A stretch of 64,000 nucleotides of DNA from Aquatica leii (Eukaryota; Arthropoda; Insecta; Coleoptera; Lampyridae): contig CM069432.1 of assembly GCA_035610365.1 (NCBI GenBank), positions 14,942,001-15,006,000 of the forward strand, given 5' to 3'. The position numbers and the translations under genes are program-made. The notes below the pieces were generated by a model. The model saw only the letters and a program-made list of their open reading frames with translations, ran no database searches and was not told the origin of the DNA. Of this stretch, positions 1-12,087 are shown piece by piece (positions within the stretch are counted from its first letter, which is position 1; every line of letters begins with the position of its first letter).

Positions 1-351
1 CTGTAAGGTTCAAACGTTTACTTTTTTGAACAGAATAAAGATTGCTTTGAAACGTAATATGTTCCACAACATCGCCAAGAACTTTTCTAAAAACATCGGT
101 TGGGGTTTCACACTCTGCAAAAAAAGTTTCAACTGGACCTTCTAGTTCATAATAGTCAGGCAGAATAGTTTCAACATTTTTCTTCTTCCAAATACGTTTT
201 GGCGGATCCTGAATATCATTCCTTTCTTCCTCTTTATGTTCAACTTGTTCTGATTCTAACACAGAAGATCTCAGACGCCTGTCATTTGATACATTGCAAG
301 ATGATGTATCTGGCTTATCACTGCAGCAACTACCAGGAACAATCAAATGCA
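1..351 (-). CDS. piggyBac-like transposase exon, partial at window edge
   Basis: The minus strand is open from a splice acceptor (TTTTGTTTTAAG, cut at 352/351) to the window edge, with no start codon in this exon. The translation has an acidic, Ser-rich stretch followed by LPDYYELEGPVETFF and then VEHITFQSNLYSVQKSKR. That is the layout at the start of the DDE_Tnp_1_7 domain of piggyBac-type transposases, where the conserved form is a Phe-rich segment followed by 'hIvxQTNLYaxQk'. The catalytic aspartates would lie further along, outside the window. There is no internal stop or frameshift, unlike most elements here. It could belong to a live element or to a domesticated piggyBac-derived gene. 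The family call is from remembered motif similarity. The acceptor and open frame are seen directly. Confidence 0.6.
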
Positions 352-828
352 CTTAAAACAAAAGACTTTTAAACCAATTTAAAACAAACAAATGGCTAAA
401 AGATATTTAATTACAATTATATCTCAGAAGGGAGACATAAATTACCACTGGAATTTTAATCAAACAAATAAATTGTCAAATAAACAGAATCACAGATGAT
501 TCACGGCGCAACAAAATACAAAATTTTATGAACAATTTTAAATTATAACTTTGAATTTAAAAAACGTAAAAGAACTTATTAAGCTCAATCTAAAACCCAT
601 TAAAACAAATTCAAAATACATGAAATGAATAACGTAAATCCAAATACCGGGTCTTTTACAAAAATAATCAAACAACCAATCATTTATTTTAAACAACAGT
701 TAACATTTTCCACTGGTTCTACTTCGTTACCGAATATCCATGTTTCATTTTTAACCATCTCAACTTTGATTCACATAACCCGAGAATTATACTTTTTCTT
801 TGTGAGAGGTTTAATTGTACAACTTGTG
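352..828. other. AT-rich DNA, no gene seen
   Basis: Probably intron or flank upstream of the piggyBac-like exon. An 85-codon plus-strand frame at 625-882 looks like chance: it has no recognisable motif and runs into the neighbouring inverted-repeat element. Confidence 0.5.
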
Positions 829-1118
829 AAGTATCTCGTGTCTGGGCGGTTCAACTGCGTCATGACAAATTTAAAAATTTAAGAGAAGAGATAATTTCAG
901 TTTGATTTTTTTAAGATACGCGTGATCGGCTCTTCTTATCATTATCTGTATTTTGTGTTTTTTGTTAGTTAGAAATTTTTTTAGAACTACTTACATTGCA
1001 TTAACAATGTAATTATTAACAATGTTCATTAACATTCAACGTGATCTTTATTTGGAATTATGTATACCGTATTTTGTCCTATCTGCGCAATTAAATTCTG
1101 CCCGGACACGAGATACTT
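829..1118. mobile_element. Small inverted-repeat element (MITE-like), ~290 bp
   Basis: The left end AAGTATCTCGTGTCTGGGCG (829-848) is matched in inverse orientation at the right end, CCGGACACGAGATACTT (about 1102-1118). The pairing continues inward with mismatches through GTTCAACTGCG / CGCAATTAAATT, giving arms of about 30 bp. The interior is AT-rich with no coding frame. This is the form of a non-autonomous DNA transposon. No clear target duplication was found, so the superfamily is not assigned. Confidence 0.5.
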
Positions 1119-4100
1119 GTTTATGTTCTTGATGACAAAGAAATCGTAAAGGAGAACTAAACTGATAAATTTTAATACGTAATCTAAACTGTTTGCAACT
1201 TTAGAAGCGTCTTTAATTCAATACAATTATTATTTATTATTAATTAATACAAGTAATTGATATTGGGATTATACTAACAAAATTCTTATCAGTGATGTAG
1301 TGGAAAAAAACGTACAGAAGCAAGGCAAAGTTATTAATATGTTGGACAAATAATTTAATGAGGATAGTGAACCATTGGATAAATAAAAGAGAAGATTAAT
1401 AACGGTGGAGCGTTTAGAGAAGGTTTATGTACAATAATAATAAATAACTGAACTATCGCGATTAAGTTGAGAACCCACTAAAGTTTATTTTAGTTTACGA
1501 GATGTGTTAATTAAATTAGACATTAAAATATTTTGTTTATTTACTTTTTATTAACACACAATAATTTATAAAATAAGAATTTTAAATTAAGCTCGTAATT
1601 TGTAATTTTTTTCAAAAACAAATTTTGTATGTCTAACAAGACGCCATGTATATCTAATGACGCTAATAACTCTTAAAATTTTATTTCAAGACCCAAACGT
1701 AATTTCCAGCATTAACGTAATCATTCAAATTTATTCTTTAATGTATTAGAAAAATTTATACATTCTTATTATGCCATCTATTTAAAGAAAAAAATTACAA
1801 GTTTTGTAAGTTTTACACAATATTAGGTAACGTAAATCATAAAAAACGTTTCGAGTGTTTTTCAGTTTAATTGCATAACAATTTTAAAGTGCGCAACAGA
1901 AAGAAAAGTTTCAAAGGCGTTGAGTGGGGAACTGAACAAAAAGAATTCTGTTCTACTCACTAATTTTTTTAATTAACCTCTCATGAGGTTATTAAAAATT
2001 TTTGTTTAAATTTTATGTGCTTTGCTACCGTCGGCGTCGTATATTTAACAAACCTCTTAATTATTACAAATAGTTTTTAATAATCTTTAAATTTAATACT
2101 TTTATAATTAGATTTTATAAAATTAAAGAAAAACCTTATTTATTTGTGATTCCACTTCAATCAGAGAGGATGAATTCGAAATTGGGTTATTATTGTCCTT
2201 GGAACTGAAAACGCGCTTTTTGTCACGCTAATTTTAAGCCGGATCATGGCTTATACCCATATCGTTCTCGGGCTAAACCTCGGGTTTTGCCTCTTGTTCG
2301 CGTCAGTAATGGATTCAACCATCGAAGACTCACTACACAACTTTACCAATCAACGATTCATTTATTGTTCTATTTTATAATTGAATTTTGGATTTACGAC
2401 AGCATTTTAAAAGCGCACTTAAGTTTGACCAAAAAAGAAAAGATTTTAATTAAATTGTGGGATAATGAGATTGATTAAATTCCAGATTCGTGTGAATGGA
2501 ATCAAAACCGTAACGTTTGCGTGAAGGAGAACGTTATTTAAGCTGGTAATTATTCAAGCACAGAAAGCTTAATAGAATATGTAATTAAATTTGAATAGCA
2601 GGGTGTAAACTGCATCTTGTGCTTATGTTCACATTTACTTGCATTAAGATATTTAGTGACTTTAATAAAGAGCCTCGTTCACGTATACATTGTAACAATA
2701 AGAAAATGTCACTTTCATAGTTCTGAAAATGTTACTTACACACTATTCTTACGTTTTAAGCGATTTTCGATCGGTGCGAAACTGCTAAAAAATGTATAAT
2801 ATAACAGAGCTTTTACCGTTTTATTACTCTTTGGTTTTTATTATATTTTTATAGCGCATGTTGTGTTTTTTCTATTGTTAATTTTTTAGGGTTTTTTAGC
2901 ATGTTAATAAATTTTTTTCTGTTGCTTCTCAACTTTTGTTTATAATAAAATCATTTTTTTAGTTTATTCTCAACAATATATTTTTTTATTTACATTTCTA
3001 TTATATTAAGTGCTGAATTACCATTTTTGTTAAATTTTGTATTAGGATTATTGTTAGGAACTATGATAATGCTACTCATTTCCATTGTAGACTTCATATT
3101 TATTCTTTTGTTTAGTAACGTTTTCAGTTTGGTTCCAGTTTGATAATTCTATACTAAAAAATTTATCTTTTTATGTTAACATCCTTCTGTGATAATTATT
3201 TTGAATTTTACTGAAAAATTAAATGCAAAACATTAACGGAAATACTTCTCAAATTTACATTCACCAATCTGTTTATGACTATGTTCTATCAGTAGATATA
3301 AGCCAATCGATAACTGATGAAGTGTCTTAAAATCCGCGTTTTAACGTTTAATATACAATTTTGATTGACAATTTACCAAATTTCGTTTTGGGTCAACTGA
3401 TTGTCAAACTGAATGAAAAATTTTCAATAAGAACAATGCAATGTAAATTTTTGGATGTTACACGTAAAAAAATAAAATGAAAACTAAATCGATAGAGCGC
3501 CAAATAAATACACGACGTTTAATAGCTTCTACGGTCTTATTCACGAAGAAACTCGTCCAGTAGCTTCAATTCTCATGGGGCTTATCTTTCAGAAGAAAAT
3601 ATATACAGTGTGTTTCTAAAATATGACTAAAGTTGCCCAATTATGAGATATTTGCAAAAAAATTTTTCAAGCCGGTTCTGACTATTTAATTAAATCGAGA
3701 TTGACTGTGGTGAATGCTGTGAGATCCGTTGTTTAAAATGTTTGATGTATTTTTCTTTTTTAATTTTACATAATCTACAGAGTAAATCGTTAATAAAGTA
3801 TCTACACCAGATGCGAATTTGTATTTCTTTGTGTTGACGCTAACCTATCTTAACAAAATGTATTTTGTGTTCGATTACGTTTATCTGCGGTTGTAACCAA
3901 AACAAGCGTTCAACTAAATAAACAAAATAAATTGCAATGTAAGTAGCGTACATTCTAAATTCAGCTTTCTTAGAACTCGGTTTGATAACTGGTTTATTTC
4001 TGCCTCGACATTTGCGTAAATTGTCTTCGATAATCTTTATTTTGACGTGTGCGAAAAGACACAAAGGTACTAGAAGTGCTTTTCTTACCTACCAAACTAA

Positions 4101-4339
4101 AACTTTAATATTTGTTTTCTTCTATGTATGTACAGGTATTGTAATAGCTCACAGAGTTTTATGTCCCACAGCACGGTCCACCTCATTTTGTAAAATTATT
4201 ATCTGCATCTTTACAATGCTCAACGAGTCCAACAGTTAACCGCCGTTAATTTTAAGCCGCGACACAAATTTTGTTAGTGGTTGCAGTAACAAAAAACTTT
4301 AGATCCTGACTTCAGTCCGAGGTATTACTTTTGGATTAG
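1119..4339. other. AT-rich intergenic or intronic DNA
   Basis: No frame longer than about 85 codons and no motif I recognise. The short plus-strand frames at 2287, 2617 and 3982 and the minus-strand one at 3840 have AT-rich, non-protein-like composition. A short GC-rich patch near 2230-2300 contains CGGGCTAAACCTCGGGTTTTG, which could fold weakly. I see no RNA gene. Confidence 0.5.
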
Positions 4340-4345
4340 TGTAGT

Positions 4346-5720
4346 TTAGGCGTTGATCTTGTCAATAGACGTTTGAAGTTTCTTTGTGCCTTTTTCGTGA
4401 TCACTTTTAACTGCAAGAATTGCGGTATCATCGCCAAAGGTTGCGATAGTTTCGTATTCAAGTTCAGGAATATCACTGGTACCACATAGATATAGTACTT
4501 GTTGTTGTCTCTGAAGTACCTTTATGAGAAGTAGTATTTTAAAATTTGCGAATACTGCCGAGGTAACAATATGCATAGTTTGTGGAACAAACTTTTGTGC
4601 CATACTTTGTCAAAAGTATGTGCTACATCTAAAGAGACAATAGCGCAGACTATCTTTCATTCAAGTACTTCTTCAATGATGTTAGTAATTTTGTGCATTT
4701 TATCTATGGTTGAATGGCCAAATTGGTGATGAAGAATGAGATCCTTCTCTTTGACGCTTGGTGTCAGCCTTTCGAAAAGTAGTTTTACATACAGTTTCGA
4801 TATAACAGGCAAAACTGAGATACGCCTGTATGAAGAAGCTTTTTGTGGAAGTTTTGCTGACTTATGGATCATTATGAGCCCTACAACTTTTCACATCTTG
4901 GGGACATATCTTAGTCTGAATGACGCGTTGATCAGATTAGTTAGTTATACGATGTGTTTTCTTAGAAATTTCTTTAAAATTTTACCGGTAATAAGATCAA
5001 ATTCAAGAGATTTTTTTTTATTGATGATAGTCTAGATTCGACTTTTTTAAGTGAAACTGGTCTAACGACTGTATCTTCTTGGATCTGTCTAGTCTGGTGA
5101 ATCGTCTCCTGTATTTGGTTTGAAAGTAATTTTTCTAGGTGCTCTGCAAATCTACTAGTTTTTTTCCTGATTACTACGTGCCCGGGTACCTTCTGAGTTT
5201 TGATTGATGGATTTTTTAAAACAAGCCGTTTTAGATTTTTAAGTGGCGTTTTAAGGAAATAATCCGTTTTGCTATTGTTGGTCAATTTACTTACGAGTTG
5301 CCCATAGATTGATTTTTGATTCGCATTATATCCCGCTTTAGGTGTTGATTGACATTATTTAGGATATTTTTTGTAACCAGTTGCATGATGTTTTTTAAAT
5401 AATTATTTTCTTTTACTTTTTTTAAATTTCTGTTGAATGTTCTTAACCAGTAAATCAATTTCTTTATGACGTTGTGTTTCATTTTTAAGTGAAACAGAAA
5501 GATTAATGGAATTTTTAAGTTGCACTCTAATACTATTTGAATCTGTCAATTTATTTAGAAGCCTTTGTGGGTTTTCTTTATTAATTATTTTGTCACTTAA
5601 TGTGAGTAATATGAAGGATTGATCAGAATTTATATTCCATGTCTCTTTGACATGTAAGTAGTTTGGGGATATTTGCCTTACTATAAAAAAGTCTATGAGA
5701 TGAGGTATCTTGTTGCGATC
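4346..5720 (-). pseudogene. Jockey-clade non-LTR retrotransposon fragment (endonuclease tail to RT)
   Basis: Reading the minus strand from 5720 down, the end of the endonuclease region (LIDFFIVRQISPNYLHV, then SDQSFILLTLSD) is followed by the Jockey-type linker (INKENPQRLLNKLTDS). Then come early RT blocks at about 4870-4660: KASSYRRISVLPVISKLYVK, HHQFGHSTIDKMHKITNIIE and a VSLDVAHTFDKVWH block. The conserved QFGFR...HST motif and the first catalytic Asp block (xDVxxxFD) are recognisable. The frame shifts several times (5482, 5285 and 4872 start different frames), and the YADD palm block and 3' end are not seen. It is a 5'- and 3'-truncated, inactive copy. Confidence 0.8.
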
Positions 5721-5899
5721 GGTCGACTAATAAGTAGGATTCCTAATCGATATTGTATCGCAGTTAAGCAAACGAATACTTATGGCTGACATGTACTTAA
5801 CCTTTTTTTGAAAAATTAATCAGCGTCAATTTGAAGACTTAACCCTCGTTAACTATTTATTAAATATATTTAGACACAATGTGCAATTATTTATTTAAT

Positions 5900-5923
5900 G
5901 GAGGAGGAGGAGGAGGAGGAGGA
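5900..5923 (+). repeat. (GGA)n microsatellite
   Basis: Eight uninterrupted GGA units. On the minus strand this is (TCC)n, lying where the 3' end of the adjacent R1-group element is expected, so it may be the element's tail or its target. Confidence 0.85.
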
Positions 5924-6590
5924 AATGAACCTACCAACCACCCGAGCTTGCTTGGTTCAAGTTTGCTACATAGAGGATTGAACGATTTAGGATATACATT
6001 TTGTTTATGAAGTATCGTCTGTTTAGACGAATTGGATGGGCTATGTTACAGATTCGTGTTTAAATAGCACGAAGTTCCGCGAGGCAGCTACCTTTCGGCT
6101 TATCCTCGCTTTTTAGGCTAGAAACCAAGTAGGCGAAAAAGGAGCGTTATTGTAATTGACAGGATAATGTTAGTAAAACTAAAAATAATGAAAATAAAAT
6201 ACTCTAAAATAATAAGCCCCCGTGCAATTAAATAACTTAATAAATACCTTACTTCGTCGTAACTGTATAAATAAATCAAAATACCATGCAAAAATAAATT
6301 AAGTTAGACTGGTTTTACGTTTGACTCTGGTCTCTTCTAGCGAATACAGTGAGTTCGTTAACGACAAACACTAGTCTAAAGATGGACACCGGGGGATTGG
6401 GAAACGGGTTCACTCTGGTTCTTAGGAGACTCCGGTCACACCACACGACAAGCATCGGTCGTCTTCTGAAATGCGTTTCAGATGGCAACGGAACCCGTCG
6501 TGCGATGTAAGAATTTGGACGGCCACTCGTCCCGGACTTTACGATATTAGGTATAATGGAATAGGCGTTACGCCCCTTATAGGATGCATC

Positions 6591-9183
6591 CTACAGCCGC
6601 TGCCATTCATCCAAGATCAAAGTCTTAAGATGACTCTTGACGGCTGAAAAGGAAGAAATATCTGAGGCCGAAACTTGCTGGTCTAAAAAGGTACTAGTGC
6701 CTGTCCTTGAGAAAACTTTGATGCAGTATGTTTCCTGCAATAAAAGATGAATAGGGAGATATTTTGCCACGACGCATAAGGAATTGTTAGGAATTGTACG
6801 ATACGCCCCGAGGATCGTACGAAGGAATAAGGACTGTAGAGATGCCAGTTTCCTGACAATATGGGTATGTTTTAGTCTATGGTACCAAATGTCTAACCCA
6901 TATATGAGCATGGGGATGACTGCACTATTGAAAATGGTCACTAACGATTTCCTATGTAGGTTCCATTTACAATGAGAATACTTGTAAAACAAGTCCAAGA
7001 CACTCTTACACTTGTTAACTACATAGGAACATTGTTTGACGAAGCTCAGTTTGTGATTAAGCAAAAGTCCGAGGTATTTGAATTCGAAAACTCTTCAAAC
7101 TGGAATATCTTTAGTCGAATTGTGGGATCTCTTGACAACGAGGAGCCAAAAACCATGTACTTCGTCTTGTCAGCTGAGACGTTTAATTTGTTGTTGGCAG
7201 TCCAGCGAGTCAACGTGTACAGGCACTGTCGTGATTTTGTCTCTAGGTTGCGTCTATTGTCTGCGGAAACTATAATGGTAATATCATCCGCGTAGGTGAA
7301 AATGTCGCAGTTATCAGGTAAGTCTCGTTCAATTAAGGAAGCAACAACAACGTTCAACAAGGTCGGCCCGAAAAACGAGACTAAAAGTCTCCTTTTTGTC
7401 AGTCGTTTTGTATAAGAAGAGCCAGAAACGTTCGTAGAATAAGTGCTCGAGCAACTCGATAAATACAAATGATGCGCACTGCGTCTGCAGGTGCTTTCTT
7501 GACGACGAGAGCTTCAATTATTGATGGTCACTATACGTTATTAAACGCTCTGGAAATGTTTATATAAATGCAAAGTTTGCACTTGGTGACGTACTTTTGT
7601 CATTAAATTACGAATGGCGTCTGTCGTCGATTTTCCAGGAACGAAACCGTATTGACTAGAATGGAATAGTCGTTGTGGAGGGATACTGTCATGTAATTTC
7701 ATTAACAATACACGTTTGAAAAGTTTACTTAGTTCTGAAAGTAGCGTTATCGTACGGTACAAATTAGAGCTGGCGAGATCCCTTTTACCAGGCTTGAGAA
7801 TTGTGATTAGCGTACCAGTTTTCCAACTGTTTGGGAAATACCCGCAATGAACACAAGAATTAAATATGTCAATGGCCGTAGAAGAGAGGGAATCTTGTAC
7901 GACTGCTCTTAGAACGTTACAGAGTACTCCGTCGGGAGCTTTATTCTTGTGAATTCTGCTAGCCACCGACGTTATCTCCTTTTTTGTAACCACCCAATCT
8001 GGTCGGGATTCAGTATTTGCAAAAGATCGGGATCTAATTCCGGTTTGGTAAGGATCGTCGTTTGTCAGATCGTCGTCTGGGAAAAGGAAACTGACAATTG
8101 ACTTAATTGTGTCTTGCTCTGTGAGAGTGTATCTGTCACCGTCACGGACGTTAGAGCATGGTTGGATAGCCAAAAACTGTGCTTTTTGTGTTTGTTTTCT
8201 TAAGCAACGTACGACTCGCTACACCTATTTAGCTTTGAACTTCACCACGGTACACCTGCTCTAGAATTTGATCGACTCGGTTTAAGCTATTTCGGCTAGA
8301 CTCGAGGATCAGCCTGGTCAGCTTATCAATAGAGACGTCTATAGAATTAAGATCAAAGCACTTAGCTTTACGTGGAAGATAAGTAGGAAGAAGCGCGCTG
8401 ACCTCTTTGTTCAGCTTAACAGGATCTATGTGTTTTACATCTAAGATACGCTTAGAGATCGGAACCGGTCGAGGATTTTTGTCGGTTAAATCAAAACGTA
8501 TAAGTCGGTGGTCACTTTCAATCACCTCAGGGATTACTTCTCAGTTTGAAATTTTCCTTTCTTAAGCTTGGGATGCTACAGTGACATCGATGTTTAAAGA
8601 ACCTTGTTGACTAGCAAAGGTGAAATGTTGGTTGGGCTCATTTACAACACATATGTCTCGATCACCCACGAGGTTCTCTACGCTTCTTCCTCGTTCGTTA
8701 GTAAGCAAGGAGTGCTAAAGCGGCGATTTAAAATAAAAATCACCTGCTGTAATAATTGGGACGTCTCTTAATTCGTCCCAAACTCTGTCTGGATGTTGTA
8801 GATAAATGCAAACATCCTCGCTTGGTTGTCAATATACGCCAACGACACCTAAGGAGGTGTTTCCAACTGTAATCATGGATACGGCAGTGCGGTCAATAGT
8901 TAGATGACTGAGGGTAAGTAACTACTGCGACGGGTTTTGCGCTATTGAAAACAATAGCCGAGAAATACTGCATAGAAGTGGATGCGGTGATCTTGTTGAA
9001 AGGCAAAGCCGCCCCAGCCAGCCTGTACCATAAACCAGAACGATACACATTGGGTTCTTGTGTGAGTAAAACATCAATGTCGTTGTCGAAGGAGAAGCCC
9101 ATGACTTCCAAGGTTGCAGCAGGAGAACGATGAAGATTCACTAGCGCTATCCTAAGAGTCAGAGGAGCGTCCTCATTGTCCAT
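6591..9183 (-). pseudogene. R1-like ORF2: endonuclease + reverse transcriptase, broken
   Basis: The likely start is MDNEDAPLTLRIALVNLHR at 9183, which overlaps the ORF1 stop by 11 bases; ORF overlap of this kind is usual in R1 elements. Domains in order: an APE-type endonuclease (IALVNLHRSPAAT, then LLTQEP, with IESDHRLIRFDL at 8525 as the C-terminal SDH block); a linker; RT with NKAPDG, a TLITILKPGKRD block and FVPGKSTTDAI (8173-7541); then the catalytic palm block TYADDITIIVSADN intact within 7468-7046; and a thumb/C-terminal region (SAVIPMLIYGLDIWYHRL) to 6591. Frames change near 8890, 8525, 8229, 7541, 7468 and 7060, and stops interrupt the protein. It is a dead copy, but the YADD catalytic pair survives. 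Confidence 0.85.
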
Positions 9184-10000
9184 AATCGGTGTTAGCAATC
9201 TTGTGGTCAAGTCTGTTTTGGTACGCCGGGCAATTATTGGAAGACGCCTTGTGTTTTACCACCTCGCTTTTATGGTAATATCTGACACAGTTTGCACCAA
9301 ACTTTTGGCATTTATAGCACCTTATGATGCGTACATGGTCACTGACGCTGCAACGTAAAGACGACTGGCCATGAGGTACTTTCTCACCTCCGGAGGTAGT
9401 TCAATTATCCAACTGCAATTGGATCGATCTCTGAGCCCGAATTAGAATAGCACCATCAGGTGTTATCTGGCCTGTTGCGTTATTTCATTAGTGGCAACAT
9501 CGAAGTTTTGCTCAAGGATCGCCTCGTTTACCTGCTCGGGGGAGAGGTGGGTAGGAACGTCCATGATAGAGATCCTAGGAAGGATTTTGCCTGGCGGTCT
9601 GATGACAAGGCCGGCTTTGTCGAGGATATCCGCTTGGATCTTAGAAAAGTCGTAAGCGTAAGAAACAGGACCAGTTGTGACTTGTTGGATGGCTAGTGAT
9701 GACAACCGCCTTCAAGGCAGTTTGTACGCCCCTAAAAGCGTCAGAAATATTTGAATGTTGCTGCTACATTATTTTGACAAGAGTGGATCTATGGAAGATA
9801 GCTTGGATGCGGGACAGTACAGCCATTAATTCAGTTCGTCTGGTAACGGATTCTTTGGAAGTAGAAATCAGCTTAGACATAGTTAGGACCTCTGCTTCAT
9901 AGGATTCTTCGAGTGTGGACAGTTGAGAGTTATCGGATTCGTCGTCGGACTCAGCTTTGCGACGACGTTTGACACTGGCAGACTCCATGGCGGAGGTCAA
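9173..10000 (-). pseudogene. R1-like ORF1 (Gag-like, CCHC zinc knuckles), broken
   Basis: It starts at MTSAMESASVKRRRKAESDD, a basic and acidic N-terminus, followed by a helical segment (ESVTRRTELMAVLSRIQAIF). The frame is lost at about 9764, resumes at 9705-9463 (LEEQ/Ile-rich RNA-binding-like region), then shifts again. The zinc-knuckle region at about 9340-9180 reads CYKCQKFG, then a second damaged unit ending HKASSNNCPAYQ. Gag-like ORF1 proteins of R1 elements normally carry two or three CCHC knuckles. The stop TGA (9175-9173) overlaps the ORF2 start. The role would be RNA packaging and nucleic-acid chaperone. At least three frameshifts make it non-functional. Confidence 0.75.
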
Positions 10001-10066
10001 GGGGACGGGAGATGGTGCTCGGGACAGCGCGATTTCTTAGGATTACGGCGAATAACTAGTGTCGAC

Positions 10067-10104
10067 TGTTGCAAGGCCAAAGGGTTACTTTTGGCCTTGC
10101 AACA
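10067..10104. repeat. Perfect 15-bp-arm hairpin
   Basis: TGTTGCAAGGCCAAA (10067-10081) is repeated as its exact reverse complement at 10090-10104, with an 8-nt loop. It lies in the presumed 5' region of the R1-like element, about 70 nt upstream of the ORF1 start, so the element's RNA could form it. Confidence 0.85.
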
Positions 10105-10240
10105 AGATATTTTTGCCGTATAGGACTTGTAACCTGAGCTTTGTTGCCCACTTTTAACCACGTGGAGGTAGGGTTCTAAAGCTTTTCGTGTAGAGAAATT
10201 TACACTATTGAAAATCAAAGTATATATAATAATAAACAAA

Positions 10241-10584
10241 TTAATTAATTAGCCTGGTCTTAATACCAGAAATCGCAGTTGCTCACAATTTAGAAAATCA
10301 ATTACCTAAGATTTAGCTAAAGTTGAACGATTTATTCGCTAAATAAAGAGAAACCAGAGTATTTATTTAATGGAAAACATTTTGAACATTTATTATAACT
10401 TTAAGGTAACAAAATCTGATTTAAATTTTTATTTATTTATTTAGTTGACTGATATGCGGCCAGTGGCGCATTCGCTTATAATGGGGTACTAAGAATTTTG
10501 TTGAAATACGAAATGTGAAAATTTATGACTAAGAACAAGTATTATCCCTTTAAATCTGTTTAAGATGTAATATTTTTATTGTGC
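10241..10584. other. AT-rich spacer
   Basis: No coding or structural signal. It separates the R1-like element from the inverted LOA-like fragment. Confidence 0.5.
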
Positions 10585-11765
10585 ATTTGAATCTGATAGT
10601 TAAGACTATTTCTTTATTCAGCACGTTGTATATACCCGGTTTGTATGTCTCGATAGTTAACGTGTGTTCATTTATCTACAGCCTGTATGTTGCTTATCTT
10701 GTTTTTATTATTACAACGAAGCGTAATGGTGAAAGTAATAGTAGCACTCCTATGACTGCTGTGGGTGAAGTTCTCATCTACTTTATTATCAACAGACATG
10801 CCATTCTCTGTACTTTTCTCAGTTTGAAAACTGTGTTTTACAGGTTGCTTCTCTCGCCTCATACAAGCGCATCGGTCTATTTACTACAGTGTATAACTCT
10901 CCATGTGAGACCGACCATTCGACACATCGTGGTTGCATTAAGAATCCTGATTATTTTTGCTGTAATATTTTCTAGATGAGCGTTGGTAGTTAGTCTGGTA
11001 TCAACAGTGAGTTCCAGATATTTGACTTCTTTGTAATCGAGAACGTGACTCCATAAATTGTAAGTAGTTTTATATCATCCGTTTTCTGTCATTTGCTAAA
11101 CAATAAGCGTCTTGGTTGGGTTTACTGATAGTCCTTATTTTTTACACTATTTTTTAACGGTATCGTCGACGTAACTTAAAACAAATACCACATTCACGTC
11201 TTTTAGTTCTTGTAGTTGACCATCAGTGCCAAGGCACCATAGCAGAAAATTGGCTTATACAGTACCGTACAAAGAAACTATTACTGTCCGATTTCTGAAC
11301 ATTGAAATGACTCACTTTTGCACTAGAAGTGTGATGCCTTTTCTCTCTATTGCTTTTGTCAAATGGGTGCCCGTTTATTTGGTGCTTCTAGGCTTTAGTG
11401 TTTAGAAACTTTAGTTGATGATGAAGATAAACCTAGGAAGTGTTTTTGCAGTAGTTCCTGTAGAGTATATTTAATAAAGTTTATAAGCTTCCTTCTTTCT
11501 TTCAGCACGGAACCGATGTTTTCAGTACGGTTTTTGCTTAATGCTTATTCGAAGCGAGAGCATGCAGGTTTGTTTTCTACGTTCCTACACTACTTTTTCC
11601 AAGAGTCTCTTTTTTCCTTTTTAATGGCATTGTATGTCGTGAGGCTGGTTCTGTATATACAGTTTGCTTTAAATGCGGATTTTATTGAATTAACAATACA
11701 GTCCGTTATTAGTTCAAGTTTGTGCATTAAGGTTGGAACTACAGGGCAATTCTTGATGACTAAAT
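10585..11765 (-). pseudogene. LOA-like non-LTR fragment, minus-strand copy, internally deleted
   Basis: Read on the minus strand, the DNA aligns piecewise with the plus-strand element at 12088-15101. 10585-10980 matches the thumb/C-terminal RT stretch (the MVGHTWGLKP...ITGAM...SMEALL region), including shared positions such as TPMTAVGEV/TPTKSMEA on the antisense strand. 11516-11765 matches the region just before RT (KSGDWDKYKTSLTTYNNAIKK and the FAFQASC block). Between GTATAT and ACAGTTTGC near 11660 the copy skips about 80 bp present in the other copy. Stops and frameshifts are frequent. The palm region and the RNase H are missing. The two copies are clearly diverged, so they are separate insertions of one family rather than a recent duplication. 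Confidence 0.65.
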
Positions 11766-11770
11766 AGAAA

Positions 11771-12087
11771 TTTTTTTATGGTATAGTGCGCAACTAAAAA
11801 CTAGTTTCATCAACCGACAGATGGCAACACATTTTTATAAAAAATATGGATAACTTGCTATATTAGGCGACTTTCTTCTTTATCTCACTGTAAAATACGT
11901 CTCACTGTGTACTTTTTCTTTCTATTTCTCAGTACCGATGAGTTCCAAAAAAAAACATCGGGCACACGTATACTTGTAGTAATTGATACACACAAATTAA
12001 TGAATTTTATTTATTAATTTGTAATACAATAATTTTATATAAGGAAGGACAGAAGTATATTAAGTATGTGTCAACACTATCTCCATA
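11771..12087. other. Spacer between opposed LOA-like copies
   Basis: AT-rich with no gene. The endonuclease tail of the plus copy becomes recognisable only from about 12088. Confidence 0.45.

Larger units (their letters stand above)
5900..10240 (-). mobile_element. R1-group non-LTR retrotransposon, near full length, decayed
   Basis: Minus-strand order: 5' region with a hairpin (10104-10067), ORF1 (10000-9173), ORF2 (9183-6591) and a 3' region of about 0.6 kb ending near a (TCC)n tract at 5923-5900. ORF1/ORF2 overlap, CCHC knuckles, an N-terminal endonuclease and the R1-style RT together fit the R1 clade. The exact 5' and 3' borders are inferred from where coding and structural signals end. 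No target duplication was established. Confidence 0.6.
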
